64,000 bases of DNA, from positions 1-64,000 of the forward strand of contig DVKB01000005.1 in NCBI GenBank assembly GCA_018716305.1, in the 5' to 3' direction. Source of the DNA: Candidatus Scatomonas merdigallinarum. Its GTDB lineage: Bacteria; Bacillota; Clostridia; Lachnospirales; Lachnospiraceae. Below, in pieces: positions 22,861 through 31,880 of this stretch (the stretch's first letter is position 1; every line of letters starts with the position of its first letter). Under the pieces are notes generated by a model. The model saw nothing but the letters and a program-made list of their open reading frames with translations. It ran no database searches and was not told the origin of the DNA. Both the position numbers and the translations under genes were made by a program.

Positions 22861-24813
22861 TCAGGTTTTCTCAATAATCCATCCGTTCCGGTAAGCCTCC
22901 AGAAGTTCCTTCAGCTCACCGATGCGTTCTTTCAGGGCTTTTCCGTTATCCGTATCTCCCACATGCATCCGGTGGGGGGTCATCTTGACCATGATCCGCT
23001 CGGAATGGATGTCCGTCTCATTGACAATAGCCTCTCTGGTAGAGGTAAAAGGCATGTGAGCCACCAGCATCATGCCGTAAGAATTGTAAATCAGCGTATA
23101 CCCGGCAATCCCCGTCTTGGCCTGATAGGCCTTGGAAAATCCTCCGTCAATGACCAGCACCTTTCCCCCGCATTTCACCGGGCTTTCCCCGGAACTCTGA
23201 AGCACCGGCACATGGCCGTTGACGATATGGGCGTCTGTCCCCAGACCGAACTCCGCCAGAATCCGATCCATGACTTCCTCCTGGTCCAGGAAGGAATAAT
23301 AAGGATTCTTCTTTTCTTTATGGGACTCTTTTTCTTCCAGAAAATAGCTCTCAAAAGTAGCCATCTTATTTTTTCCGAAGAGGGGCGAACTGGGACAGCT
23401 CCAGATAAACCAGAGGATATCTTTTCCCTTCTCCCGTTCTTCCTCATCCACAGCAAAAAATGCTTTCCGCACATACTTTTCCAGAGCGTCATAGAGAGCT
23501 TTTCCGGAATATTCCTTTCCATATACGTTGACTTTCAGAAATTCTCCTTTTTCATCCAGGGGCACACAGCCGTGATAGAGCAGATTGTTATTATAGACCT
23601 TATAGAGACTGCCCCGGTTCAGAAGCAGGGTCATATGCTGCTGTAGCTTGCCGCAGTGCAGAAAGGCAGATTTCAGCTGATCCATCACATCCTCCTCCTC
23701 CCGCGTAAGACGGCAGGGATCCCGGGGATCAATGGTGGGAAAATGCGTATCCAGAAGGCGGTATTCCTTTCCCTCCAGAACAATCGTTCCTCTTTCGTAG
23801 TCGATCCGATCCAGAAGCATTCGGTTCTCCATGCCGAACTCCCCTCTGCGCCGGATCAGCTGTCCTTCCAGTTTAAACTGAATGACCACAATCGCTTTAT
23901 GAATTTTCCGATTCATCTCGTCATCTTTGGAAGTACCGCTGCCGTTGGCCTTGATCTGAAAAAGCTGACAGGGATCGTCCCCGTAAACCTTCATGGCCAT
24001 AGCTGCCAGAGGCACCATATTGATCCCGTACCCGTCTTCCAGCAGATCCAGATTCCCGTACCGGACAGAATTGCGGACCACATTGGCGATGCAGGCCAGC
24101 TGTCCTGCCGCCGCCCCCATCCACAGCACATCGTGGTTTCCCCACTGAATGTCCAGAGAATGGTACGACATCAGTTTGTCCATAATCCGGTCAGGCCCCG
24201 GCCCCCGGTCGTAGATGTCTCCCAGAATATGCAGATGATCGATGACCAGCCTCTGGATCAGTTCTCCCAGGGCCACAATAAACTCTTCCGCCCGGCCAAT
24301 GGATATAATGGTGTCCACAATGGCGCTGTAGTAGGCCTCCTTATCCAGAACCTCCGCTTTCTCCGTAATCAGTTCCTCTATGACATAGGCAAAATCCCCG
24401 GGCAGAGCCTTGCGGACCTTGGAGCGGGTGTATTTGGAGGCTACGGTCTTGCAGACCTCGATCAGGCGGTACAGGGTGATTCTGTACCACTCATCCATAT
24501 TTTTCTCTGTCTTTTTCACCAGATCCATCTTTTCCCGCGGATAATAGATCAGGGTGGCCAGGGCGTTTTTGTCCGCGGTGCTTAAGGTCCGTCCGAATAC
24601 ATCATCGATCTTTTTTTTCACGGAGCCGGACCCGTTTTTCAGCACATGAGAAAACGCCTCATATTCCCCGTGAATATCCGTAATAAAATGTTCCGTTCCC
24701 TTAGGCAGATTCAGGATAGACTGGAGATTGATGATCTCCGTAGAAGCTTTGGCAATGGTGGGGTACAATTCCGCCAGACACTGCAGATATTTTAATTCCG
24801 AATGCTCTTTCAT
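22861..24813 (-). CDS. fbp: Fructose-1,6-bisphosphatase class III
   Basis: About 650 aa, the size of Firmicute class III FBPases, unrelated to the E. coli type. It dephosphorylates fructose 1,6-bisphosphate for gluconeogenesis, in keeping with pckA in the same window. A calcineurin-like metal centre is visible: FITDIHGEYEAF, LGDIYDRGPGPDRIM, QWGNHDVLWMG, and near the C-terminus VNGHVPV and VIDGGFSKAY. The track start at 24831 overlaps the polC stop; the ATG at 24813 has GGAGGAG directly upstream and is preferred. It is the last gene of the thyA-folA-ispG-polC-fbp run. Confidence 0.95.
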   Translation of the reverse strand: MKEHSELKYLQCLAELYPTIAKASTEIINLQSILNLPKGTEHFITDIHGEYEAFSHVLKNGSGSVKKKIDDVFGRTLSTADKNALATLIYYPREKMDLVKKTEKNMDEWYRITLYRLIEVCKTVASKYTRSKVRKALPGDFAYVIEELITEKAEVLDKEAYYSAIVDTIISIGRAEEFIVALGELIQRLVIDHLHILGDIYDRGPGPDRIMDKLMSYHSLDIQWGNHDVLWMGAAAGQLACIANVVRNSVRYGNLDLLEDGYGINMVPLAAMAMKVYGDDPCQLFQIKANGSGTSKDDEMNRKIHKAIVVIQFKLEGQLIRRRGEFGMENRMLLDRIDYERGTIVLEGKEYRLLDTHFPTIDPRDPCRLTREEEDVMDQLKSAFLHCGKLQQHMTLLLNRGSLYKVYNNNLLYHGCVPLDEKGEFLKVNVYGKEYSGKALYDALEKYVRKAFFAVDEEEREKGKDILWFIWSCPSSPLFGKNKMATFESYFLEEKESHKEKKNPYYSFLDQEEVMDRILAEFGLGTDAHIVNGHVPVLQSSGESPVKCGGKVLVIDGGFSKAYQAKTGIAGYTLIYNSYGMMLVAHMPFTSTREAIVNETDIHSERIMVKMTPHRMHVGDTDNGKALKERIGELKELLEAYRNGWIIEKT

Positions 24814-24830
24814 CGCTCCTCCTTCCGGCA

Positions 24831-27800
24831 TTATACAAAATCAAACAGCGAAATCTGGTTGGACTGGGGCAGATCCCCGAAAATGCCCAGATCGCTCATC
24901 AGGTCTATGACAGTGGCGCTGACCTTGGTCCGGCTTCGGAAATCATCCTTGGACAGAAATTTCCCGTCTCTGGCCGCCAGCACCACGGCGTCCGCCGCCT
25001 TGTCTCCCAGGCCCTCAATGGTGTCCAGCGCAGGCATCAGCCTGCCGTCCACAATCTGGAAGCGATGGGCTTTTGCCCGGTAGAGATCCACCGGCATAAA
25101 CTCGTATCCTCTGGCGTACATTTCCTGGACAATCTTCATATCTTTATAGGTATCCTGCTCTTTCTTGGAAAGCGTATCCCATCGTTTCCGATATTCCTCC
25201 ATGTAATACTCCAGCCGTTCCTGCCCCATGCACATAAGTTCATAGCTGAACGCGGAAGCCCGGATGGAAAAATAGGCCGCGTAGTAGGCCAGGGGCTCAT
25301 AGATCTTGTACCAGGCAATCCGGTAGGCCATCATGACGTAGGCGGCCGCGTGAGCCTTGGGGAACATATATTTAATTTTCTTGCAGGACCAGATGTACCA
25401 GTCCGGCACCCCGTGGGCTGTCATTTCCTCCTCCCACTCCGGCTTCAGTCCCTTCCCTTTGCGGACACTCTCCATAATGGTAAATGCCTGCTCGCTCTCC
25501 AGGCCCATACCGATGAGATAGGTCATAATATCGTCACGGGTACAGATGGCGGTGGAAATGGTGGCCTTTCCCTCCTCGATCAGAGTCTGGGCGTTTCCCA
25601 GCCACACATCGGTACCGTGGGACAGACCGGAAATCCGGATCAGATCTGAAAAGGTCTGCGGCTTGGTGTCCTGAAGCATCTGGATTACAAAATCCGTGCC
25701 GAACTCCGGTATCCCCAGGCAGCCCAAAGGACAGCCCCCGATGTCTTCCGGCTTGATGCCCAGGGCCTCCGTGCTCTTGAAAAGAGACATGACCTTGGGC
25801 TCGTCCAGGGGAACCTTTGTGGCGTCCGTACCGGTGAGATCCTCCAGCATACGGATCATCGTGGGATCATCGTGTCCCAGAATGTCCAGCTTCAGCAGGT
25901 TCGCGTCTATGGAGTGATAGTCAAAATGGGTGGTAATGATGTCTGTATCATTATCGTTGGCGGGATGCTGCACCGGGGTAAAGGAATTGATATCCTCCCC
26001 GAAGGGCAGCACGATGATGCCGCCCGGGTGCTGGCCGGTGGTCCGGCGGATGCCGGTGCATCCCAGAACAATGCGGTCGATCTCACAGTTCCGCTTGTGG
26101 ATCCCCCGCTCCTCATAATATTTCTTTACGTAGCCAAAGGCGGTTTTATCCGCCAGCGTGCCGATGGTTCCGGCCCGGAAAGTCTGCCCGGCTCCAAAAA
26201 TCACTTCTGTGTACTTGTGAGCCTTACTCTGATATTCTCCGGAAAAGTTCAGGTCGATATCCGGCTCCTTGTTGCCCTTAAATCCCAGAAAGGTCTCAAA
26301 AGGAATGTCAAAGCCCATTTTCTTTAAGGGCTTCCCGCAGTTGGGGCAGAGCTTGTCCGGCATATCACAGCCTGCCCGGCCGGCATAGGCCTTCACCTCC
26401 TTGGAGTCAAAATCCACATAATGGCAGGACTCGCAGAGATAATGGGGGCTTAAGGGATTCACCTCCGTAATCCCGGCCATGGTGGCTACAAAGGAAGATC
26501 CCACAGACCCCCGGGAGCCTACCAGATAGCCGTCCTCGTTGGACTTCCACACCAGCTTCTGGGCAATGATGTACATCACAGCGTAGCCGTTGGAGATAAT
26601 GGAGTTCAGCTCCCTCTCCAGCCTGGCCTCCACAATGGGAGGCAGGTTTTCCCCGTAAATCTCATGAGCCCGGTTATAGCAGATATCCCGGAGATCCTGG
26701 TCTGAATTTTCAATGACCGGCGGGAATTTTCCCGCCCGGATAGGCGAGATCTTCCGGCACATATCCGCAATTTTCTGAGGATTGTCAATGACGATCTCCT
26801 CCGCCTTGGCGCTGCCAAGATAAGAAAACTCTTCCAGCATCTCCTCCGTAGTATGCAGGTACAGCGGGGCCTGGTTGTCCGCGTCCTCAAATCCCTTGCC
26901 GAACATAATGATCCGCCGGTAGATCTCATCCTTGGGATCCATAAAATGCACGTCGCAGGTAGCCACCACCGGTTTCTGAAACTGCTCTCCCAGCTTGACA
27001 ATCTTCCGGTTTACCTCCCGGATGTCCTCCTCGCTGCTGATATTCTCGTGATTCTCATCCCGGATCATAAAGGCGTTGTTTCCCACCGGCTGAATCTCCA
27101 AATAATCATAGAAAGAAACGATCCTGGAGATTTCCTGATCCGGCGCCCCCCGCAGCAGAGCCTGGTACAGCTCCCCAGCCTCGCAGGCGGACCCCAGCAG
27201 CAGGCCCTCCCTGTATTTCAGGAATACACTTTTGGGCAGTCTCGGCCTCCGGTTGTAATACTTCAGATGCGATTCCGATACCAGCCGGTACAGATTCACT
27301 CTTCCGGTCTCGCAGGTAGCCAGAATAATGGCGTGATAGGTGGGAAGCTTGCGCACGGTATTAGGCGACATGCTGCCCTGCTCATTGAGGGCGTCCAGGT
27401 CCAGAATGTCCCTCTCTTTCAGCATTTTTACAAATTTCACGAAGATCTCCGCCGTACAGGCCGCGTCGTCCACTGCCCGATGGTGGTTTTCCAGGGAAAC
27501 TCCCAGAGCCTTGGCTACCGTATCCAGTTTGAACCGGTTCAGCCCCGGCAGCAGGAACCGGGCCATGGCTACCGTATCCACCACGGTAAACTCCCGGTCA
27601 ATGCCCAGATCCCCGCAGTTTTTCCGGATAAAACTCATATCAAAGCCCGCGTTGTGGGCCACCATCACCGCACCCTCACAGAACCGCAGAAACTCCGGCA
27701 GCACCTGGTCAATGGTGGGGGCCGGCAGCACCATGTTGTCATTGATGCCCGTCAGATTTTCAATGCGGAAGGGAATCGGCGCCTCCGGGTTCACAAAGGT

Positions 27801-29348
27801 GGAAAAACGCTTTACAATCCGTCCTTCCTCCACCCGGACGGCCCCGATTTCAATGATCTTGCAGCTGGCCGGAGAAAACCCGGTGGTCTCAATGTCAAAA
27901 ACTACAAAGGGACTGTCCAGGCTCTGGCCCTGACTGTCGCTGACAATTCCTTTCAGGTCATCTACCAGGTAGGCCTCCATCCCGTAAATCACTTTAAAGG
28001 GAGCGGAAATCTTTTTCAGTTCTTCCTTCGTCACCTCCGGATGATCCTTCTGATACTGGGCACGGTATCTGGAATCAATGTCCTCCATGGCATGATTGGC
28101 CTCGGGAAAGGCCTGAACCACTCCGTGATCCGTGATCGCGATAGCAGGATGTCCCCACTCGTAGGCCCGCTTTACCAGGGCCGCGGCGTCCGTTACTCCG
28201 TCCATATCGCTCATTTTGGTATGGCAGTGGAGCTCTACCCTCTTCCTGGAAGCATTGTCGTGGCGGGCTTCCCGGAAATTTTTGCTCTTCTTAATGCCCC
28301 ACACAGAGGTTACCGTCAGTTCGTGGTCAAAAGAGTCGGTCATCACCTTTCCTTTGACCTTAATAAATGTCCCCTTCTTCAGAATTTTGGACAGCTCCGG
28401 GATCTGCTCCGCTTTAACAAAAATTTTTACCATAATGGTGTCTGTGTCGTCCGTCACAGCGAACACCAGCAGCCCCCGGCCGTTCCGCAGCTCCCGGCTG
28501 TCAAAATTCAAGATCTCCCCGCGGATCACTACATCCCCCACCGCTCCTTCAATACTGTCAATGGGAATGCTGTCATCCTCAAAATCCCTTCCGTACAGCA
28601 CGTCCGGATTGTCGCTGCGCCGCACCGGCTGTTCCTCTCTGCCGTTTTTCCCCCGGTTCCGGCCGTTTTTCCTCCCGGCGGAATTTCCAAAGTACCTGCT
28701 TCCCGCTGCCTTTTCCGCAGGTTTTTTCTCTTCCGGTTCCGGCTCTTCCGCCCTCCCCAGGGAAAGATGCTCCGCTACATGCCTGGCTGCCTCCCGCATT
28801 TCCAGCTCACTTTTCTGAATCTCGCTCTCATCCCGCTCTTCCCGGAAGGAAGTGCGGATGCTCAGGCGGAACCCGCAGCGCTCACAGAAGATCTTATCCA
28901 GAACCCGATACAGTTCCTCCTCTTTTTCATGGGCGATCACGGAATTTTCCAGAGCCAGTTCCATGAGTTCCGGCTCCGGAAACGTAATCTTCGCCGTCCG
29001 GAACAGATGAAACAGCAGAATATGATAATTTTTCAGTTCCAGAAGGATGCTGGAATAGTAGACTTCCAGCAGCCTCTCCGGGGTGTACTGGCGGGACAGA
29101 TAAAAGCGCTCAATGATCTTCACCCGGATAGGCGCATGGGAAAAAAGCTGGCTTTGGATCATGTCCTCCAGCTTGTATATATATTTCTTATGAATCCACT
29201 GGCTGCTGACCGTATAGATCCGCAGCAGATCTTTTCTGCGGTTCAGGGTTACCCGGACCACCTCCATGGTGGAAAGCAGTTCTCTCAGTTCTCCCTCTAC
29301 CTCCAGCTTCGGAAATGCCTCCAGAAACTCTTTTCCCGTTTCTTCCAT
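24831..29348 (-). CDS. polC: DNA polymerase III PolC-type alpha subunit
   Basis: 1505 aa, the Gram-positive replicative polymerase with built-in proofreading. In order: N-terminal tau-binding-type region, a low-complexity basic linker (~205-245, AAGSRYFGNSAGRKNGRNRG), an OB fold (DVVIRGEILNFDSREL, ~270-350), a PHP domain (ELHCHTKMSDMDG, ~373), a DnaQ-like exonuclease inserted in PHP (VVFDIETTGFSP, ~483; VAHNAGFD; HHRAVDDA), then the polymerase (GSRGSVGSSF ~949), a four-Cys zinc module (CESC...CPNC) and the catalytic acidic pair in PDIDLNFSG (~1033). Start ATG 29348 with AGGAGG. It follows ispG closely, an order common in Clostridia. Confidence 0.98.
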   Translation of the reverse strand: MEETGKEFLEAFPKLEVEGELRELLSTMEVVRVTLNRRKDLLRIYTVSSQWIHKKYIYKLEDMIQSQLFSHAPIRVKIIERFYLSRQYTPERLLEVYYSSILLELKNYHILLFHLFRTAKITFPEPELMELALENSVIAHEKEEELYRVLDKIFCERCGFRLSIRTSFREERDESEIQKSELEMREAARHVAEHLSLGRAEEPEPEEKKPAEKAAGSRYFGNSAGRKNGRNRGKNGREEQPVRRSDNPDVLYGRDFEDDSIPIDSIEGAVGDVVIRGEILNFDSRELRNGRGLLVFAVTDDTDTIMVKIFVKAEQIPELSKILKKGTFIKVKGKVMTDSFDHELTVTSVWGIKKSKNFREARHDNASRKRVELHCHTKMSDMDGVTDAAALVKRAYEWGHPAIAITDHGVVQAFPEANHAMEDIDSRYRAQYQKDHPEVTKEELKKISAPFKVIYGMEAYLVDDLKGIVSDSQGQSLDSPFVVFDIETTGFSPASCKIIEIGAVRVEEGRIVKRFSTFVNPEAPIPFRIENLTGINDNMVLPAPTIDQVLPEFLRFCEGAVMVAHNAGFDMSFIRKNCGDLGIDREFTVVDTVAMARFLLPGLNRFKLDTVAKALGVSLENHHRAVDDAACTAEIFVKFVKMLKERDILDLDALNEQGSMSPNTVRKLPTYHAIILATCETGRVNLYRLVSESHLKYYNRRPRLPKSVFLKYREGLLLGSACEAGELYQALLRGAPDQEISRIVSFYDYLEIQPVGNNAFMIRDENHENISSEEDIREVNRKIVKLGEQFQKPVVATCDVHFMDPKDEIYRRIIMFGKGFEDADNQAPLYLHTTEEMLEEFSYLGSAKAEEIVIDNPQKIADMCRKISPIRAGKFPPVIENSDQDLRDICYNRAHEIYGENLPPIVEARLERELNSIISNGYAVMYIIAQKLVWKSNEDGYLVGSRGSVGSSFVATMAGITEVNPLSPHYLCESCHYVDFDSKEVKAYAGRAGCDMPDKLCPNCGKPLKKMGFDIPFETFLGFKGNKEPDIDLNFSGEYQSKAHKYTEVIFGAGQTFRAGTIGTLADKTAFGYVKKYYEERGIHKRNCEIDRIVLGCTGIRRTTGQHPGGIIVLPFGEDINSFTPVQHPANDNDTDIITTHFDYHSIDANLLKLDILGHDDPTMIRMLEDLTGTDATKVPLDEPKVMSLFKSTEALGIKPEDIGGCPLGCLGIPEFGTDFVIQMLQDTKPQTFSDLIRISGLSHGTDVWLGNAQTLIEEGKATISTAICTRDDIMTYLIGMGLESEQAFTIMESVRKGKGLKPEWEEEMTAHGVPDWYIWSCKKIKYMFPKAHAAAYVMMAYRIAWYKIYEPLAYYAAYFSIRASAFSYELMCMGQERLEYYMEEYRKRWDTLSKKEQDTYKDMKIVQEMYARGYEFMPVDLYRAKAHRFQIVDGRLMPALDTIEGLGDKAADAVVLAARDGKFLSKDDFRSRTKVSATVIDLMSDLGIFGDLPQSNQISLFDFV

Positions 29349-29388
29349 GTTTATCCTCCTGATTTTTCCCCTGCCCCGAAAACCCCTC

Positions 29389-30444
29389 TCAAGGGTTCCA
29401 GTTCAGCAGTTCCTCCCGCAGGCAGGCCAGCAGTTCGCTCTCCGGCACCTTCTTTACAATTTCACCTTTCTTAATCAGCAAGCCTTCTCCCTTGCCGCCC
29501 GCAATGCCGATATCCGCCTCCCGGGCCTCTCCTGGGCCGTTGACCACGCAGCCCATGACTGCCACTTTTAGATCGAGCGGAATATCCTGAACGAGAGTTT
29601 CCACCTGATTTGCCAGACCGATCAGATCAATCTGGGTCCGTCCGCAGGTGGGACAGGATACAACCTCCACGCCCCCTTTGCGCAGTCCCAGCGTCTTCAG
29701 AATCCGCTTGGCGGACTTTACTTCCTCCAAAGGCGCTCCCGTCAGGGATACCCGGATGGTATCCCCGATGCCCTGGTACAGAATGATTCCCAATCCCACA
29801 GCAGACTTGATATTTCCGGAATACAGGGTTCCCGCCTCGGTAATTCCCACATGCAGAGGGTGATCTGTCTTCGCCGCAATCAGTTCATGGGCTCTGGCGC
29901 ACATCAATACATCTGAGGATTTAATACTGATTACCAGGTTCTCGTATCCCATATCCTCGATCAGGGCCGCCTGTGCTAAAGCGCTCTCTACCAGGCCCTC
30001 CGGGGTAACCCCGTGATACTTTTCCAGCAGTTCCTTTTCCAGGGAACCGCCGTTGACTCCCACCCGGATGGGAATATTCCGTTCTCTGGCCGCATCCACT
30101 ACCGCCCTGACCCGATCCTGATCCCCGATATTTCCCGGATTGATGCGGATCTTGTCCGCTCCGTTTTCTATGGCAGCAATGGCCAGCCGGTAATCAAAAT
30201 GAATATCCGCCACCAGAGGAATGGAAATCTGCTTTTTAATTTCCTTCAAAGCCGCGGCCGCTTCCATGTGGGGCACAGCGCAGCGGATGATGTCGCAGCC
30301 CGCCGCCTCCAGCTGGTGGATCTGGCTCACAGTGGCCGCCGCGTCCTCCGTCTTCGTATTGGTCATAGACTGAATCAGAATGGGATTGCCCCCGCCAATG
30401 ACCCGATCCCCAATGCGGACTTCTCTTGTGTTTTTTCTTTCCAT
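29389..30444 (-). CDS. ispG: (E)-4-hydroxy-3-methylbut-2-enyl-diphosphate synthase
   Basis: About 350 aa. IspG reduces methylerythritol cyclodiphosphate to HMBPP in the non-mevalonate isoprenoid pathway and carries a [4Fe-4S] cluster. The cluster ligands are in SCPTCGR and GCVVNGPGE; the barrel shows QSMTNT, VADIHFDYRLA, DKIRINPGNIG and VGVNGGSL, all family signatures. The track start at 30450 is a TTG; the ATG two codons later (30444) is 7 nt after GAGAGGG and more likely. It is four bases beyond the start of the folA stop codon, so the two genes are tightly coupled. The usual ispG neighbours dxr and rseP are not here. Confidence 0.96.
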   Translation of the reverse strand: MERKNTREVRIGDRVIGGGNPILIQSMTNTKTEDAAATVSQIHQLEAAGCDIIRCAVPHMEAAAALKEIKKQISIPLVADIHFDYRLAIAAIENGADKIRINPGNIGDQDRVRAVVDAARERNIPIRVGVNGGSLEKELLEKYHGVTPEGLVESALAQAALIEDMGYENLVISIKSSDVLMCARAHELIAAKTDHPLHVGITEAGTLYSGNIKSAVGLGIILYQGIGDTIRVSLTGAPLEEVKSAKRILKTLGLRKGGVEVVSCPTCGRTQIDLIGLANQVETLVQDIPLDLKVAVMGCVVNGPGEAREADIGIAGGKGEGLLIKKGEIVKKVPESELLACLREELLNWNP

Positions 30445-30446
30445 AC

Positions 30447-30935
30447 TCAAACCCTCTCATATCTTCGGAAGGTAAACTCAATGTCAAAACAGGTCTGTTC
30501 CTCGCTCTCCTGTGCCAGCTTCCAATCCTGCCTTTCGTCCAGATTTGGAAAAAAGGTGTCCGCCTGATAGGCGAAATCAATTTTCGTCACATAGACGGTG
30601 TCGCAGTAGGGAAGCAGTTCTTCATAGACAGCCCCGCCTCCGATGACATAGGCCTCTTCCCCTTCCGCCTCTCCCAGAAGCTCCAGAAGTTCTTCAAGAC
30701 TGTGAACCACCTCGGCCCCTCTGACCTGATACTCGGGATTCCTGGTAAGAACAATATTCCTGCGGTTCTTCAGGGGCTGCCCTCCCGGCAGGCTCTCCAG
30801 GGTTTTCCGTCCCATGATCACAGTGTGCCCCGCCGTCGTCTCCCGGAAAAATTTCATATCCGAAGGGATGCTGATCAGCAGCTTGTTCTGACAGCCGATC
30901 CCCCAGTTTTTATCCGCTGATAAAATTGCTTTCAT
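30447..30935 (-). CDS. folA: Dihydrofolate reductase
   Basis: 162 aa, standard DHFR size. Reduces dihydrofolate with NADPH, regenerating the folate used by thymidylate synthase upstream. Motifs: ILSADKNWGIGCQNKLLISIPSD (Met20-loop region with the catalytic acid in IPSDMKFF), IMGRKTLESLP for NADPH, and YVIGGGAVYEELLPY. Located 11 nt after thyA in the classic thyA-folA pair. Confidence 0.96.
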   Translation of the reverse strand: MKAILSADKNWGIGCQNKLLISIPSDMKFFRETTAGHTVIMGRKTLESLPGGQPLKNRRNIVLTRNPEYQVRGAEVVHSLEELLELLGEAEGEEAYVIGGGAVYEELLPYCDTVYVTKIDFAYQADTFFPNLDERQDWKLAQESEEQTCFDIEFTFRRYERV

Positions 30936-30946
30936 TTCGCCGCCTC

Positions 30947-31795
30947 CTAAATCGCGATGGGAATATTTTTGATCTGTGGTCCGGTGACATAATTTTCCAC
31001 CTGCAGATCCTCCACTGTAAAATCATAGAAATTCTTTATTTCCGGGTTCAGGGTGACTTTGGGAGCGTCATAGGTTTTTCGGCTGATGAGTTCCTTCACC
31101 AACGGAATATGCCGGTCATAAATATGGGCGTCCGCGATGACATGAACCAGCTCTCCGGCCTTCATGCCGCAGACCTGGGCAAACATCATCAGCAGCAGGG
31201 AATACTGGCACACATTCCAGTTATTGGCCGCCAGCACATCCTGAGATCTCTGATTGAGAATGGCGTTCAGAGTCAGCTGCTCACTGCCCGGCTCTCTGGT
31301 CACATTAAAGGTCATGGAGTACGCGCAGGGATACAGGGCCATTTCATGGAGATCCTGATGCACATATATATTTGTCATAATTCTGCGGCTGTAAGGATTG
31401 TGCCCCAGATCCCAGAGCACCCGGTCTACCTGATCCATCTCACCCTCTTTATACTGATGTTTCACTCCCAGCTGATAGCCGTAGGCCTTGCCGATGGAAC
31501 CGTTTTCATCCGCCCACTCGTCCCAGATATGGCTGTGGAGTTCATGGATGTTGTTGGATTTTTTCTGCCAGATCCAGAGAATCTCGTCGAAAGCGCTTTT
31601 GAGAGCCGTTCTCCGCAGAGTCAGCGCCGGAAACTCCTTTGACAAGTCGTACCGGTTCACTACCCCGAAGCGCTTAATGGTATAGGCCAGGGTCCCGTCC
31701 TCCCAGTGAGGGCGCACCTTTTCTCCTTCCGTACTGCATCCGTTCTCTATAATATCCCGGCACATGCCGATAAACACCTGATCCGCGTAGCTCAT
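30947..31795 (-). CDS. thyA: Thymidylate synthase (ThyA), divergent subfamily
   Basis: 282 aa. Methylates dUMP to dTMP using methylene-tetrahydrofolate. The catalytic Cys is in LYPCAYSMTF; QRSQDV and IADAHIYDRH correspond to QRSxD and DxHxYxNH. The usual GxPFNI segment is AANNWNVCQY: the dUMP-selecting Asn is kept, but G, P and F are changed, and the NH of the last motif is RH. This identifies a ThyA subtype different from E. coli's. It heads the thyA-folA-ispG-polC-fbp operon, with a promoter 56 nt upstream. Confidence 0.94.
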   Translation of the reverse strand: MSYADQVFIGMCRDIIENGCSTEGEKVRPHWEDGTLAYTIKRFGVVNRYDLSKEFPALTLRRTALKSAFDEILWIWQKKSNNIHELHSHIWDEWADENGSIGKAYGYQLGVKHQYKEGEMDQVDRVLWDLGHNPYSRRIMTNIYVHQDLHEMALYPCAYSMTFNVTREPGSEQLTLNAILNQRSQDVLAANNWNVCQYSLLLMMFAQVCGMKAGELVHVIADAHIYDRHIPLVKELISRKTYDAPKVTLNPEIKNFYDFTVEDLQVENYVTGPQIKNIPIAI

Positions 31796-31850
31796 AGGAT
31801 TAAACCTCTCTTTCTTCTGTTTTTACTGCCGCCCCGCGGCTCTATGTATC

Positions 31851-31879
31851 ATCTTAACATGGAGGACCGGGAATAGCAA
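31851..31879 (-). promoter_or_regulatory. Promoter for thyA-folA-ispG-polC-fbp
   Basis: Minus strand TTGCTA (31879-31874), 17-nt spacer, TAAGAT (31856-31851), directly after the clc stop codon. Confidence 0.6.
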
Positions 31880-31880
31880 T

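Noticed and set aside
26853-29474. 873-aa plus-strand ORF opposite polC
   Set aside because: Antisense shadow of polC; no ribosome site, no family features, and polC's domains are unmistakable. Result of GC-rich third positions.
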